From Caenorhabditis remanei (lineage: Eukaryota; Nematoda; Chromadorea; Rhabditida; Rhabditidae): DNA of 64,000 nt. The position numbers and the translations under genes were made by a program. Position 1 is the first letter of the stretch. Every line of letters starts with the position of its first letter. The stretch is taken from NCBI RefSeq assembly GCF_010183535.1, contig NC_071329.1:9238001-9302000 (forward strand), given 5' to 3'. The notes below the pieces were generated by a model that saw nothing but the letters and a program-made list of their open reading frames with translations, was not told where the DNA came from and made no database searches. Positions 48,117 through 59,299 of the stretch are shown one piece after another.

Positions 48117-50027
48117 ATGTTTGGCCAATTACGATGGAGGCCACTATTCCTTGTCCGAATCACTTCATTTTCAAATTTGGTAATGTTTGTTGGTAGACTA
48201 CTAATTCTTCGTTTTCTGATTCTATTCTCAATTATCTTTTCTTTTCGATCCAAATGTTACTTTTCTAAAATTACAGAGAGTTATGTCGTCTAAACCATTC
48301 GGATATGTTTATGATGAACGGATGCTTGGACACGAATGCAAGTATGATAATACCATGGCAGAATGTCCGAAAAGAATGAAGTTGATTTATGAACGTCTTC
48401 AGAAAGATCAACTTCTGAGTGGAGCATTGAAAGTGAGTTTATGAAACCTTCCCTCTGACTACGCTTCTTCGATGAACACCTAATGAAGATGTGGAAATAA
48501 AATCTTTCAGATAGAAGCCCGTGAAGCCGATGATTCCGAGATCCGTCTGAATCATCCACAACAGCTAATCGATGAAATTGTCAGTCTGAATTCGACTGAA
48601 AAATGTGAAGAATACTGTAAAGATAAAGAGATTCTATGGACATGTGAGAACACGAATGAAGCTGCTCGTGTTGCCATCGGAGGATCGATTGAACTTGTGA
48701 AAGCAGCTCTCGAGAACAAGATTCATAATGGATTTGCAATTGTTCGTCCACCTGGACATCATTCTTATGGGAAAACTCCTCAAGGATACTGTATTTTCAA
48801 CAATGTTGTCATAGCTGCAAAGTATGCGATCGAGAAGTTGGGAGTGAAGAAAGTGGCAATTGTTGATTTTGATTATCATGCTGGAAATGGAACATTCAAG
48901 TCTGTCAAAGATGAGTCGCGCATTCACTTCACATCTTTCCATGGTCATCATTATGGATCATTTTGGCCATTCAGCAAAGAATACGATTATGCAACAAATA
49001 ACCGTAAGATGTTGTTTCCAGAACTATGCCCTCAATATTAGTTTTCAGCTAACACTCTTTTTGTACCACTCAACGGCACATTGAATTCTGAAGGAGACTA
49101 TGTGTCCGTATTCCATCATGTTCTATTGCCAATGCTGAAACAATTTGAACCAGAACTAATTCTTATTTCCGCCGGTTTTGATGCAGGATACTATGATATT
49201 ATGATGGAGTTTGGACAAGGAGTAAAAGCGCATGGGTGAGAAATTGAAGGATATTTTCATCTGAACCATTTAATTTTCAGCTACGGTCATATGGCTCGAT
49301 TGCTTGATCAAATATGTCCAGGAAAGACTATTGCTATATTGGAAGGAGGTTATCATCCATATAACTACACAGAAAGTGCATCTATGATGGTTCGAGGTCT
49401 TCTGAATCATCCACTTCCGAAACTAACAATTCCTACACGCATGTCAGGATCCCTTCTTGAAACGTTGTGGAATATTTTGAATCATCATTCGGAATGGTAT
49501 CCAGCGCTGGAACAACGATTGAAGCAACTTGAAAATCAACAGAAAGCGCTTGGCTTAGACCCATTCGTTTTCAATCAGACGCTATTTTTGGGAGCGAGTG
49601 AGATTCTGGATTAACTAGATCAGTTCATAATTATCCCTTTGTTTCAGAAATGCGAGTAATGTATGACGACGTGAAAAATAATCGAATTGTCAGAACGAGA
49701 GAATGGTTTCCGGAAATGTCTCCTGAACAAATTTCGATTTGCAAGCAGAAAATTGACGAGTACATAAAGGAATACGATTTCGCTTCGGATCACATTGATC
49801 CCACTACAGAACAGTTAGTTGCACAATGTGTTTGGGACGAAGCTTCGAGATCAGATGCTTTCATGCAAGCAGCTCCATTCGCCACGTTTTTAATTCAAGA
49901 ATTCAATGACTTCATTGCTGGAAAACGAGAGAACATGATGATATGTGATCGAGAAATGTACTCAGAAGCCGTCAAGGCGGGTGTATTGGACCCTCACACG
50001 CCAATTACAACTACTTTCGAGCATTAA
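48117..50027 (+). CDS. hda-5: Class II histone deacetylase, 531 aa
   Basis: Zinc-dependent lysine deacetylase. Exons 48117-48179, 48277-48432, 48511-49003, 49049-49235, 49281-49597 and 49648-50027 give 531 aa; starting at the second Met (48283) gives 508 aa. Catalytic features are RPPGHHS (about 152) with the tandem His, DFDYHAGNGT (about 191) with the zinc-binding Asp and His, SAGFDAG with the third ligand Asp, and LEGGYHPYN with the class I/IIb-type Tyr. The residue after the zinc His is Ala where most family members have His. The first exon encodes 21 residues rich in Arg and hydrophobics with no acidic residue (begins MFGQLRWRPLF), like a mitochondrial presequence. The symbol rests on motif class and recalled C. 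elegans F43G6 gene order. A C-terminal extension of about 150 residues is unrecognised. Confidence 0.85.
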
Positions 50028-50461
50028 AACTTTATTTTACTGAACACTGATTTTTTTTCATTCTCAAAGTAAATATCAATCCATGTGAATAAAAAATTAC
50101 TGAAACTTTATTTAAAACCTTTCTTTCTTGAACCCTTCTCATTGTCGAAACAAAGAAAAATTCAGGGAGAATAATAATTCCACCGTATGAAATAAATGTT
50201 TTTCGTTGTGAAACCTGTGCGCCTTTGAACCATTTTTGATCGCCCGCGTCGGCGCCAGTTTTCGAGTTTGGAAGCTGCGCCTTGTTTTTTATGATAATTT
50301 GCTCTATTTTCTTTTGTTTCGATATTCGAACGTTTACTAACCCATTCGTGTTTCGTATTTTTGCATTTTATCACTTTCACTTCAATTCTCTCACTTTTTC
50401 TTGTTTACAAAAAATAATCTGCATTTTCTTCTTTGTATTACAGGGCAATTCCACACTAACC
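50028..50461. other. Gap between deacetylase and PUF genes
   Basis: 434 bp. An AATAAA signal at about 50087-50092 suits the deacetylase 3' end; a pyrimidine-rich stretch follows, and a TATTACAG acceptor 18 bases before the PUF ATG suggests trans-splicing. A small GC-rich patch (CGCGTCGGCGCC) lies near 50245. No gene. Confidence 0.55.
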
Positions 50462-52537
50462 ATGAGTCAGCAGAACGAGATCAACAGCTACATTGCCCCG
50501 AACAAGCCAATCAATGGACGTATCTATGAAAGTCCAGCTCCTAATCAAGCTCACAATGAATCGGCTAGCGCAACATTCGGAGGTTGTTTCAACAGTTACA
50601 GCTCCTCGTGGACTCCGGCAAGAAACAACGGACAACCTTTCACTCCAATGTTTCAGTCGACTCCAAAACAAACTGGAGCTCCAACAAAAGTAAGTTTCAT
50701 GTAACTTTATGGGCCTATTCTTGGCAAGCAAAAAAACGTTTTTCGCTGTTTTTTTTCGATTCACGGAACCAGAAAATCAGCGAAAACTCTTAGTTTTTCG
50801 CTGGTGTTTTTACCGTTCGCTTCGAGACCTGCGGTGTCGAAAAAGGCATGTGCCATAGTAAAATAGTTTTTCGCTGCTTCTTTCCAATTCACGAGAGAAG
50901 GAAATCAGCGAAAAACTATTTTTGCTGGCACATGCCTTTTTCGACACCGCAGGTCTCGAAGCGAACGGTAAAAATCAGCGAAGAACTAAGAGTTTTTCGC
51001 TGATTTTCTGGTTCCGTGAATCGAAAAAAAGCTGCGAAAAACGTTTTTTGCATGCCAATAATAGGCCCATTAACTATTTAACTAACTAAAGTTTTTTTTA
51101 GTATCCAGCATGGCGAAACAATACTCCTTCCGCTACTCCGCGTCGTCAAAATAACGAATTAGGAGCAGTTCGACTCCGTCTCATTGATCTTGAGCTAAGC
51201 GATGCGACCAACTCATCGAACACATCTCACAATCGCTCTTTGAGAAGTACTCTTCCGGTCTGGGCTATAGACGAGCATGGTGGAGTGTCGGCCAACGTTA
51301 CTCTTAAAGAAGTTCTCGCAAACGAGGCACTGATTGAGTTTGCCACTGATAAGAACGGTTGCCGTTTTCTTCAGGAACAATATCCTGCTGTTTCGGATGG
51401 AGGAATTCATGACGAAATCTTTCGCAGAATGGTAGAGGACCGTAGCATGTTTCTCTCGATGTGCCGTAATATGTTCGGCAACTTTTTCGTTCAACGAATG
51501 GTCGAATGCTCAAACACGGAAGAGCAGGAAATAGTTATGGAGCATCTTGTGACCGATATGTTCGCTCTCTGCCTGGACAAAAGTGCTTGTCGGGTGATTC
51601 AACTTGCCATCCAAAAGCTTGAAACTCATCTGGCGTCCCGTCTTGCTGCAGAACTTCGTGAAGCGGACCTTGTTCGCCTCAGCATTGATCAAAACGGAAA
51701 CCATGTCATTCAAAAGATCATTAAAACACTTCCAGTGTCTGCGTGGGACTTTGTCGTCAATTTCTTCTGCAATGACGATAATCTGATTGCTGTTTGCCAG
51801 GACAAGTATGGTTGCCGCGTTGTCCAGTCAACAATCGAGAAACTTTCGGAAGATCCTCACACGGAATGCTACAACCAGCGTCTTCATCTTCTCCAACAAC
51901 TTATGGTTGGCATTACTCGGAACTGTGGCCAACTCGCTTCAAATGAGTTTGCCAACTACGTTGTTCAACATGTCGTGAAGTGTGGCGGAGCTATGGAGAC
52001 ATTCCGTGATATCATCATTGAGCAGTGTCTTCTGTAAGTGTAGTAATATAGTATTTTTCAATAAAAATTCTTTAGGAGGAATCTTCTCTCGATGTCTCAG
52101 GAAAAGTATGCTTCTCATGTTGTTGAAATTGCATTCCTTCGTGCACCTCATCGTTTGGCGTTCGAGATGATGGAAGAAATCTTTGAAGGATACATTCCAC
52201 ATCCAGAGACAAATCGAGATGCTCTTGATATTCTGCTCTTCCATCAATACGGAAACTATGTCATCCAGCAAATGATCAATATCTGCTGCACTGCCATCCT
52301 TGGGCAAAGGTAGATTTTCCTCAACACTCAATAAAACATTAATATTGTTACAGCGAACGTCATCTTGAGCAGAAAGAGATCGAACAATACACCAAATGGC
52401 TTGAGCGCATCAAGGAGCGTGTGACTCGTAATTCTCATCGCCTTGAACGTTTCTCTTCCGGGAAGAAGATCATCGAAGCACTTCATGCGTCAGCCACTGG
52501 TACACAATTGGCACCACCAAACAGTCAGTACCACTAG
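50462..52537 (+). CDS. FBF-like PUF RNA-binding protein, 525 aa
   Basis: Cytoplasmic mRNA 3'UTR regulator, in this family usually a germline repressor. Exons 50462-50689, 51102-52033, 52076-52309 and 52354-52537. The N-terminal 120 residues are low-complexity (Asn, Ser, Pro). Eight PUF repeats follow. RNA-contact triplets read in repeat order: C-R-Q, N-F-Q, C-R-Q, N-H-Q, C-R-Q, N-Y-Q, S-H-E, N-Y-Q. By the published PUF code this predicts UGUAUAUA, the Pumilio-type octamer. The repeat 7-8 linker (PHPETNRDALDI) and the C-terminal RFSSGKKIIE closely resemble C. elegans FBF-1/FBF-2, as I recall them, more than PUF-8 or Pumilio. The first intron is mostly a large inverted repeat. Confidence 0.9.
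50710..51069. repeat. 360-bp near-perfect inverted repeat inside PUF intron 1
   Basis: The left arm begins TGGGCCTATT and the right arm ends AATAGGCCCA. Arms of about 150 bp pair almost throughout, including GCGAAAAACT-type internal repeats, around a short centre near 50890-50925. The 3-bp TTA on both sides (50707-50709 and 51070-51072) could be a target duplication. The whole intron is 412 nt, so nearly all of it is the palindrome. It looks like a foldback or MITE-type DNA element; no transposase frame. Confidence 0.85.
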
Positions 52538-53257
52538 ACTGCACTATTCGGCCAAACGAGTTCCATACAATCTCGTTCTACAGATTCACCCTATTCTAAT
52601 CAACATAATTTATTTGCACCCCACTCACCATATTATTATATTGGCTGCTCTCACTCCAAAGCTTATTGCACCATACTATATTTTGCTAATCCAGATTGTC
52701 AAGTAGTTTCGTTTACATAAATAAATTGTAGATGAATTTTTGAAACAATGTGTTATTTCACAAGTTTTTAAAATATCTTGAAGTCCTATTTTATAAAATG
52801 TAATTTTATCACAATCATGATTGATATTAACCATCAAAATATCGTTTGTGATAACAGTTTGTACTGAATTCCCGTATCTAAAATTTCATTTTTGAATTGC
52901 CGATTGTTTAACGTCCGTCGTCTCTGCAGTGTTCGTGCTCTCTGTTTAAAGGCGCAAACACATGCGGCCTCGGCTGGTCTTAACACGACAAGTACTTCTT
53001 TGCTGCGAAATACGAGGCAGCGGACGGGCGGACAGCCGTTTTCATGAATATGTTTTTGCTCAGGTTGTGATAAAGAAATCAATACCTTAAAAATCTTTAT
53101 TGTACTATTTAAGAAACATTTTCATCGATCAACGCTCTAAACATATGTTCCATTTCCGCATCGATGTCTCAAAACTTAGATTTCTGTTTTTTTCTTCTTG
53201 AAAATATTATTGTTCCAGGTTCTGGCTGCCTTAAGTCATTAACTCGAACGATAGGGT
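52538..53257. other. Gap between PUF gene and patr-1
   Basis: 720 bp containing the PUF 3'UTR (AATAAATTG near 52720) and a GC-richer patch at 52905-53045. An acceptor-like TGTTCCAG ends about 40 bases upstream of the patr-1 ATG. No supportable gene; a minus-strand frame at 52834-53082 has no splice or composition support. Confidence 0.5.
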
Positions 53258-56129
53258 ATGGAAGAAGTTAAAAAATATGGTAAAACACTCGAGGAAATCG
53301 AAGGAGGTTTGATGTTCGGTAAGAAATTAATTATTTCGCGTAAATATATCCAGTCATATTCCAGATGACTTTCCGGAATCTTTGGCAGACAGCGATGAGG
53401 AACACAATATTTTTGACGATGAATTCGATGCAGCTAACGACGAAACATTCGGAGGGGGACTCGATAACATTGGCGAGAATACTGAACTAGAGAACTATGC
53501 AACACAGGTGCGTAACTTTATTTGTGAAATAAATAATATAAAAATTCAGACTGCTCGATTGCGATTAGATGATCCAGTCTGGCAAAATCCATCTTCATCG
53601 GATCATGTTGCCCCGGATGCTTCCGCTATTCCATTTCCGACTTTTGGAAGCGGGGAACCTAATGACGCTTTCTCATCAAGTTTCGAAGCGGAGTCTCCAT
53701 TCCTGGTTCGTTTTAGTAGTTTTGCTCATCAGAAAAAATATTTACAGAAAAAGTCGATTTGGGGAAATGGAACAGACAGCTCTTACAACATTTGGGGATC
53801 AGATTTCGGTCTTCCTACTGTTCCAGCTTCATCGAATATTGAATTTGAGTTCAGCTCAATGTTGCCAAGCGAATCACGGGCAGTTCAAGCGCCAAAAGAT
53901 ACGAAAGCATCAGCTCAAATACCATCCATGCCAAGCACCGCTTTGACAGTGCGTTTATCATTTTCTTTCTCCTTTTAAAGTTCAAATTTTCAGTTGCAAG
54001 ATTTCGAAAGAATGCAATTGGGAGATAAAACTGACTCATTATCAGATGCTTTCAAAGATTTGCAACTGGGAAGCACTCCTGTACAACCAAGTTCAGACAC
54101 ACAAACGGTTCTGTCAGCCCCTGGAACGTCAGCTAAGAATCCATTGCCATCTTTCCCGGTATCAGCACTGTCTTTGGAGGAACTTGAGCAAAAAATGATG
54201 AAAGAGTCCCAAACTATAAAAGACAAGTCTCGACAACAACCTCTTCCGATATCCCCAGGCAATAACAGATTTTCACATCCTCCACCTGGGTTCAATCAAA
54301 ACGTCCAACATAGGATGGATCCAATGGTGTCTCCAGCAGCAATGCCTGGGATGCAGATGCCTCCACCAATGGGATTTCAGCAGATGGGCCCGATGATGCC
54401 GCCGCCAAATATGTCTCTGCCACGGCTTCCACCGTTACATCCACAGTTTCTTCATATGGTCCCAATGTGGCTCAACGCGATTATTGGCAATGTGACGCTT
54501 CCGATGGGAGCACCTCCAGTACCGCCATTTCTTTTCCAGTTGATGAATCACTATCGCGTAAAGTATTCATTTAGAATTGTCTCGATTCTCAACGTTATGC
54601 TTTCAGAATCCCCAATTGGTGCATGCTATGATTCTTCAATCCTCAATTCCACCAAACGTCAGACCAAATGGTCCACCATATGACCAATCTGGACCACATA
54701 GCCCAGGAAATCGAGTTCAGCGCAAGCATTCGGGTATGCCATCTTCTCGAACTATATACGACTTGGCTCTTGATTCATTTGCTGGTTTTATGTCTTTTAA
54801 AGAGCGGGAGTGGCTCATAAAAGTTCAGTTCGTGCAATGCAAGGGTTCTGGAGACCCAAATGTGGACGATTACTATTACGTGGTGAGATCAATATTCTCG
54901 AACAAGAAACATAATTATTTTACAGAAATGGCGAGAGAATAAAATCGCAAATGGCTGGACTCCAGGTCCAAAATCTGATGTTCCGAAAAAAGAAGCAACG
55001 TCTGAATCGCAGAAAGAGTACCTCGAACGAATCAGGCGTTCAAATTACCGCGAAATGCAAAAGGAGAGAGCTCGTGAGAGGGACAGGGAGCGTCAAAAAG
55101 AGAGACAAGAACGAATTGATCGCGGGGAAGAAAGAAAGCCTCGACAAACTCTTTCAGACAAGTTTGCTAGCAGTTTGGGTCTCCCATCTAAATCATCCAC
55201 ACACAATCCACGGCATGTACTCGACATGAAAGCTCAAATTGAGAGTATTGATAATCAAGCAAAGAAGATGTCAGATGAGGAACGAAAGAATGCTGTTCAA
55301 AAGAAGCTTAGGACGATGTTGTTGCGTTTGGAAGGGGCTTTAGCACTACTGATGGAAATCGACGAACTTCGCAAAACAAATCCATCTGAAAAATCGCAAC
55401 ATAAAGACTTGACCAGGTAATTAACTTTTTTTCGCAAAAAAACACATTCAGTTCCTACAGCGATGAAAAAGAACAAGAAGTCGAAAAGCGCACCTCATTG
55501 ATCATCAACGAGCTGATGGGAGATGACTTATCTAAACTTATGCAAATGTCTAAGGGAAGAATGGTTATCACTAGAACGCTCAAAGTTGTTGGTCCTCGAG
55601 ATCAAGCAAGAATTGTTCTCGCACTTATGTCAGCTGGAGGTCTTGTAAGCAAAAAGATGTATGGAGAGGTCAGTTAGTTTTCTTTTTTCAAAATTCATTT
55701 TGAGTTTTCAGATAGTTCTCGACATTCTCCCCATTGTGCACCAGAAGATTTCAAATCTTCACCCGGATCAGTTCAAATACCTTGTTGGTGCTCTCAATTT
55801 AGACAATTTGAAGAGGCAACTACTAGACAGTAACATGGTAATGAGTTCAAGACGGATTTTATTTCTATAATTATCATTTGCAGTTTGTCAGAGATATGAT
55901 GCTCACTCTCTTCTTCATCAGCGAGAAAAATAATCAACAATTACTGGAATGGTCTAAGGCTACCAAATTTTCAAGCCTAAAAATGCCATCAAGCACGCCT
56001 TTGGTTATCTGGAGAAAAGCGTTGAGTGCCATTAGCGACAGCGACATTAAAGAATTCGCTGAAGACATAAAATATTCTGGAATCGTTGATTGTCACGATG
56101 TTGCCCAGCTCATTGAACAATCATTATAA
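53258..56129 (+). CDS. patr-1: Pat1-family decapping activator / P-body protein, 823 aa
   Basis: Scaffold of cytoplasmic P bodies that links the Lsm1-7 ring, the DDX6-type helicase and the decapping enzyme to promote mRNA decay. Ten exons (53258-53318, 53365-53507, 53550-53705, 53748-53948, 53994-54557, 54607-54882, 54926-55416, 55461-55668, 55712-55837, 55884-56129) give 823 aa. The acidic N-terminus has the DDEFDAANDETFGG-type start found in Pat1 proteins, where the DDX6-binding site lies. A Pro/Met-rich middle follows (about 320-400), then MPSSRTIYDLALDSFAGFM, a highly conserved Pat1 signature, and the helical PatC domain with KGRMVITRTL and LDILPIVHQK. The symbol follows C. elegans F43G6.9 as recalled. 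Downstream of a PUF repressor, it fits an mRNA-control neighbourhood. Confidence 0.92.
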
Positions 56130-56600
56130 TTTATTGAAATAATTTTAAAAGAGAGATGACTTTATTGTGACATATTTCCTCTCGAGTCTTAGCAATTGGG
56201 TTTTAAGCATTTTCCAATTTTGAACTCACTTCTTTGATTCCATACGGTCTTTTCCAAATCATTCCGTCCGTTGGGTATCACACTATCATTCTTGTCTGTT
56301 AAGCTTGAAGTAGGTTCTTGTCACATAATAGTAAACTTATCCCAAGCTTGATATTTAATATCATCATATTTTGCGTAATATACGTGTCTAATATTCACAC
56401 CTAATGTCACATTAATTACTCAATGGTAAACACTTATATTGTACTCCCACCTCTAACGTTTTTACTTTGCCAAAGAAGATTTCATAAAGTTTTCCACTTC
56501 TTAATTATTTATGTATTGAATTCTGTTCTCCGGTTTGTTGCCGTCTTAATTATTTTACTATTTCATTATTGTGTGCATCATGCCTACTAATATTGTTCAG
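56130..56600. other. Gap between patr-1 and the small mitochondrial gene
   Basis: 471 bp, AT-rich, with the patr-1 3'UTR and no gene. It ends with TTGTTCAG directly abutting the next ATG, a typical trans-splice acceptor. Confidence 0.5.
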
Positions 56601-56877
56601 ATGGCTGATACTGTCCGTGGAATCTGGCAATCCATTGTCCAAACCAAGAGAGTCTATTTGAACCCTCATGAGCAATTCGGAAGAGCCAACATCTGCCGTG
56701 CCGCTCTTGCTAGCTACGTTGGAATGTACTTCCTTTTCAAGTGGAACCAGAACAGAAAGGTATAGTAGAAACGATAAGTTTTAAAATAAAATTTATTAAT
56801 TGATTAATTTTCAGGCTGAAATCGCTCGTGCTGAGAGAAAAGCTGCCAAGGCCATCGCTGCTCCAGTTCACCACTAA
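56601..56877 (+). CDS. Small mitochondrial membrane protein, DAPIT/ATP synthase subunit k-like, 73 aa
   Basis: Exons 56601-56759 and 56815-56877. The ATG follows TTGTTCAG directly, so the mRNA is probably trans-spliced one base from the start. The protein has an amphipathic N-terminus, then YLNPHEQFGRANICRAALASY and one membrane segment (GMYFLFKW), then a basic/Ala-rich tail. The pattern of a short aromatic turn, G-R-x-N, Ala/Tyr and a single TM followed by Lys/Arg matches DAPIT (ATP5MK/USMG5), a 50-60 aa subunit of the mitochondrial ATP synthase dimer. The resemblance is by eye only; other small respiratory-chain subunits are possible. Codon use is strongly biased to C-ending codons, as in highly expressed worm genes. 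Confidence 0.6.
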
Positions 56878-57124
56878 TTCAGTCGGACTCCTAGATTTGG
56901 TTTAATTTTTTCGGGCAATAGTTTTTGTCCAGAACTGTCGGTTTATGTAATGCTAATTCCTTTTGAATAAACGATCCAGTAAATTTGAATGTTTTGATGT
57001 TAAATAATCAGTATCACAAAGTAATGGTAAATACGTGATCGCATAGTAAACTGAAACGTGAATCATGCCTTTGGGAGACGTCAACAACAACTTATAAAAT
57101 TATTATGAATCACAACTTTTCGAG

Positions 57125-59154
57125 ATGTCCAATATGATACCAGTAAGGGTAAAATTTAGCAACTTGAGAAACCGGAGTGTATCCCTGATTTAGAAAGATA
57201 AAGTCTCCGAAAAAACTGAAAGTTCAAAAGATGAAGGCATTCCAACAAATTCAGTTATGATCAGTTTTCGAGATGACGACTATCTTCAAAAATTAGAAAA
57301 GACGAAAAGTGTTGAAAGGTAAGAGTAAATAGATGAGGATAATATGGAGACGAAATTTGATTTAAGAATTACAAACGATATGATCGATATTAATTTGCTA
57401 CGTTATCCGTTTTTTCACGGATTTGTTCTACAAGAATTACAAATGATTCTCCTGAAAACAAACGGAGATTACATTTTGAGATTATCACATCAGCCAGAAA
57501 AAAAGCCCAAGTCAATTGGTACAAAGAAAACATCAGCAGAGAATACTGGAGTAGTAGTTGATCAGCATTCATTGACACGTGTCATTCTCGTTCTTTCCGT
57601 CAACATCAGTTGAGTTTTTTTCTAGATAACAATGTGTATTAATAAACAATTTCAGCTCAGAAGATGGATAATACACGAAGCTTTTATGGTGATCTGGATG
57701 AGGTGAAACAGAAAGAAAATATGGATATGCATGTGTGCATTGAGGAGATAGGCGGAAAATGGGTTTCGTTTTTTGTGGAAAGACGGGTCAAATTCACAAG
57801 CATAGACGAGCTTATCACATATTACAAAACAAATCCAATATGCTATCAACAAGTATTTCAATTTTACTGTTTCAGATCATAGTTTTATTCTCTTTCAGAT
57901 TCGAGTTTTTCTGAAACGACCGATTTTATTGCAAGACTGGGAATTGAGAAAAGATGGACTCGAACTAATAAAATCGAAAAAGTTAGGAGAAGGAGCATAT
58001 GGAGAAGTGTATTTCGGAAAATGGGCACAACCGTTTAGTGTCGACCAAAAAGAGTTTCATAAATGGTGTGACGTGGCAGTGAAAATGGTAAGTGAAGGCT
58101 CGTTGGAAAGAGAAGAAATTAGTAATTTCAGTTGAAAAAAGATGACTCGAGAGCTGCTCTGTTTGAGATAATGCACGAAGCGAGGCTGCAACTTCAGTTG
58201 AGGCATAAGGTAGAGTTTCATTTTCAAATAATTCAGGTCATAAATCGGTAGCTTTCGGATGCAAAGATCACTGAAAAGCCAGTTTCAGAATGTCCTTGCG
58301 TTCCGTGGAGTGTTTCTTCTTAAAAAACCAATAATGCTGGTGTCTGAATTCTGTGAATGTAGGCTACATTTCTTTTCTCATCTTCTCATTTTCCCCTTTT
58401 TTTTCAGATGGCTCACTGAAAGATTATCTCCAGAAGAATAAGGTAAATGTTGATGAAAAACTCAAATTCTGTCTTGGATCTTCGTGTGGACTGGAATATA
58501 TTCATTTCAAAGGACTCATTCATCGAGATTTGGCCACTCGGAATATTTTAGTCTCCCAAGATAAAACAGTTGGGTTTTCGATATCAAAACTTGAAAAAAA
58601 TATAATTAATTTCAGCCAAAAATAGCAGATTTCGGGTTGGCAAAACACGCAAGTTCCTACAAAATGAGAAGAAATACAAAGATTCCAGTGAGATATCTGG
58701 CGCCAGAGACATTGACGTCTTTTATATATTCTACAAAGACTGATGTCTATACATTTGGACTCGTCATATGGGAGATTTTTTCAAACGGACAAGAACCTTA
58801 TATGAAAGCTCAACCTCATCAAGAATCTGTCGTTCCAAAGAATACTGTATTGAAAGCAAAAGATATACGAGAACTGGTGTGTCCAGTTGAATCAGTTCTT
58901 GCTAGAAAGTTAATATTTGTAGATAAAAAAAGAGCTATTCGTAAAATTCAACGCAGAAGCTCCATTGGCTCTTCAACAGTTTGTAACGAATAAACTTTTT
59001 GTGACAGACGAAAACAAACGGCCGAATATCTCAGAAGTATGTTCTGACTTGGAATTTCTTAAATAATTATATGTTTTTATAGGTCACTACATTCTTGGCA
59101 AGTATGCTGAAAGTGGATTTGACAAAAATGAGATTCTCTTATAAAATCCAATAG
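57125..59154 (+). CDS. SH2 domain-containing tyrosine kinase of the nematode Fer/SPE-8 type, 508 aa
   Basis: Non-receptor tyrosine kinase. Eleven exons: 57125-57142, 57194-57318, 57367-57608, 57656-57852, 57899-58087, 58132-58209, 58289-58358, 58408-58568, 58616-58876, 58923-59036 and 59083-59154. The SH2 domain (about 60-190) has YPFFHG, GDYILRLS with the phosphotyrosine Arg intact, and IDELITYY. The kinase domain (about 205-500) has LGEGAYGEV, the VAIK Lys in VAVKM, IHRDLATRN, ADFGLAKH, VRYLAPET and KRPNISEV. Nematodes have a large expansion of such short SH2-kinases, many expressed in sperm, including SPE-8; there is no F-BAR domain as in true Fer. The intron at 58877-58922 (46 nt, GTGTGT donor) is needed to reach the C-terminal lobe in frame. 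All catalytic residues seem present. Confidence 0.88.
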
Positions 59155-59299
59155 ATAAAAAGTGTAAATAAATTGTTTCTCTTAATTGTTTTGGGATATG
59201 TAATATACCAACATTTTCCAATTTTGAGCCCACACCATAGAATTATCTTGCAAACCCACCGCACAATTATACCTGATTGTTAAGGAGATATTTATCGAA

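Noticed and set aside
58877..59040. Kinase as a pseudogene because the frame shifts in the C-terminal lobe
   Set aside because: A 46-nt intron restores the conserved end in frame.
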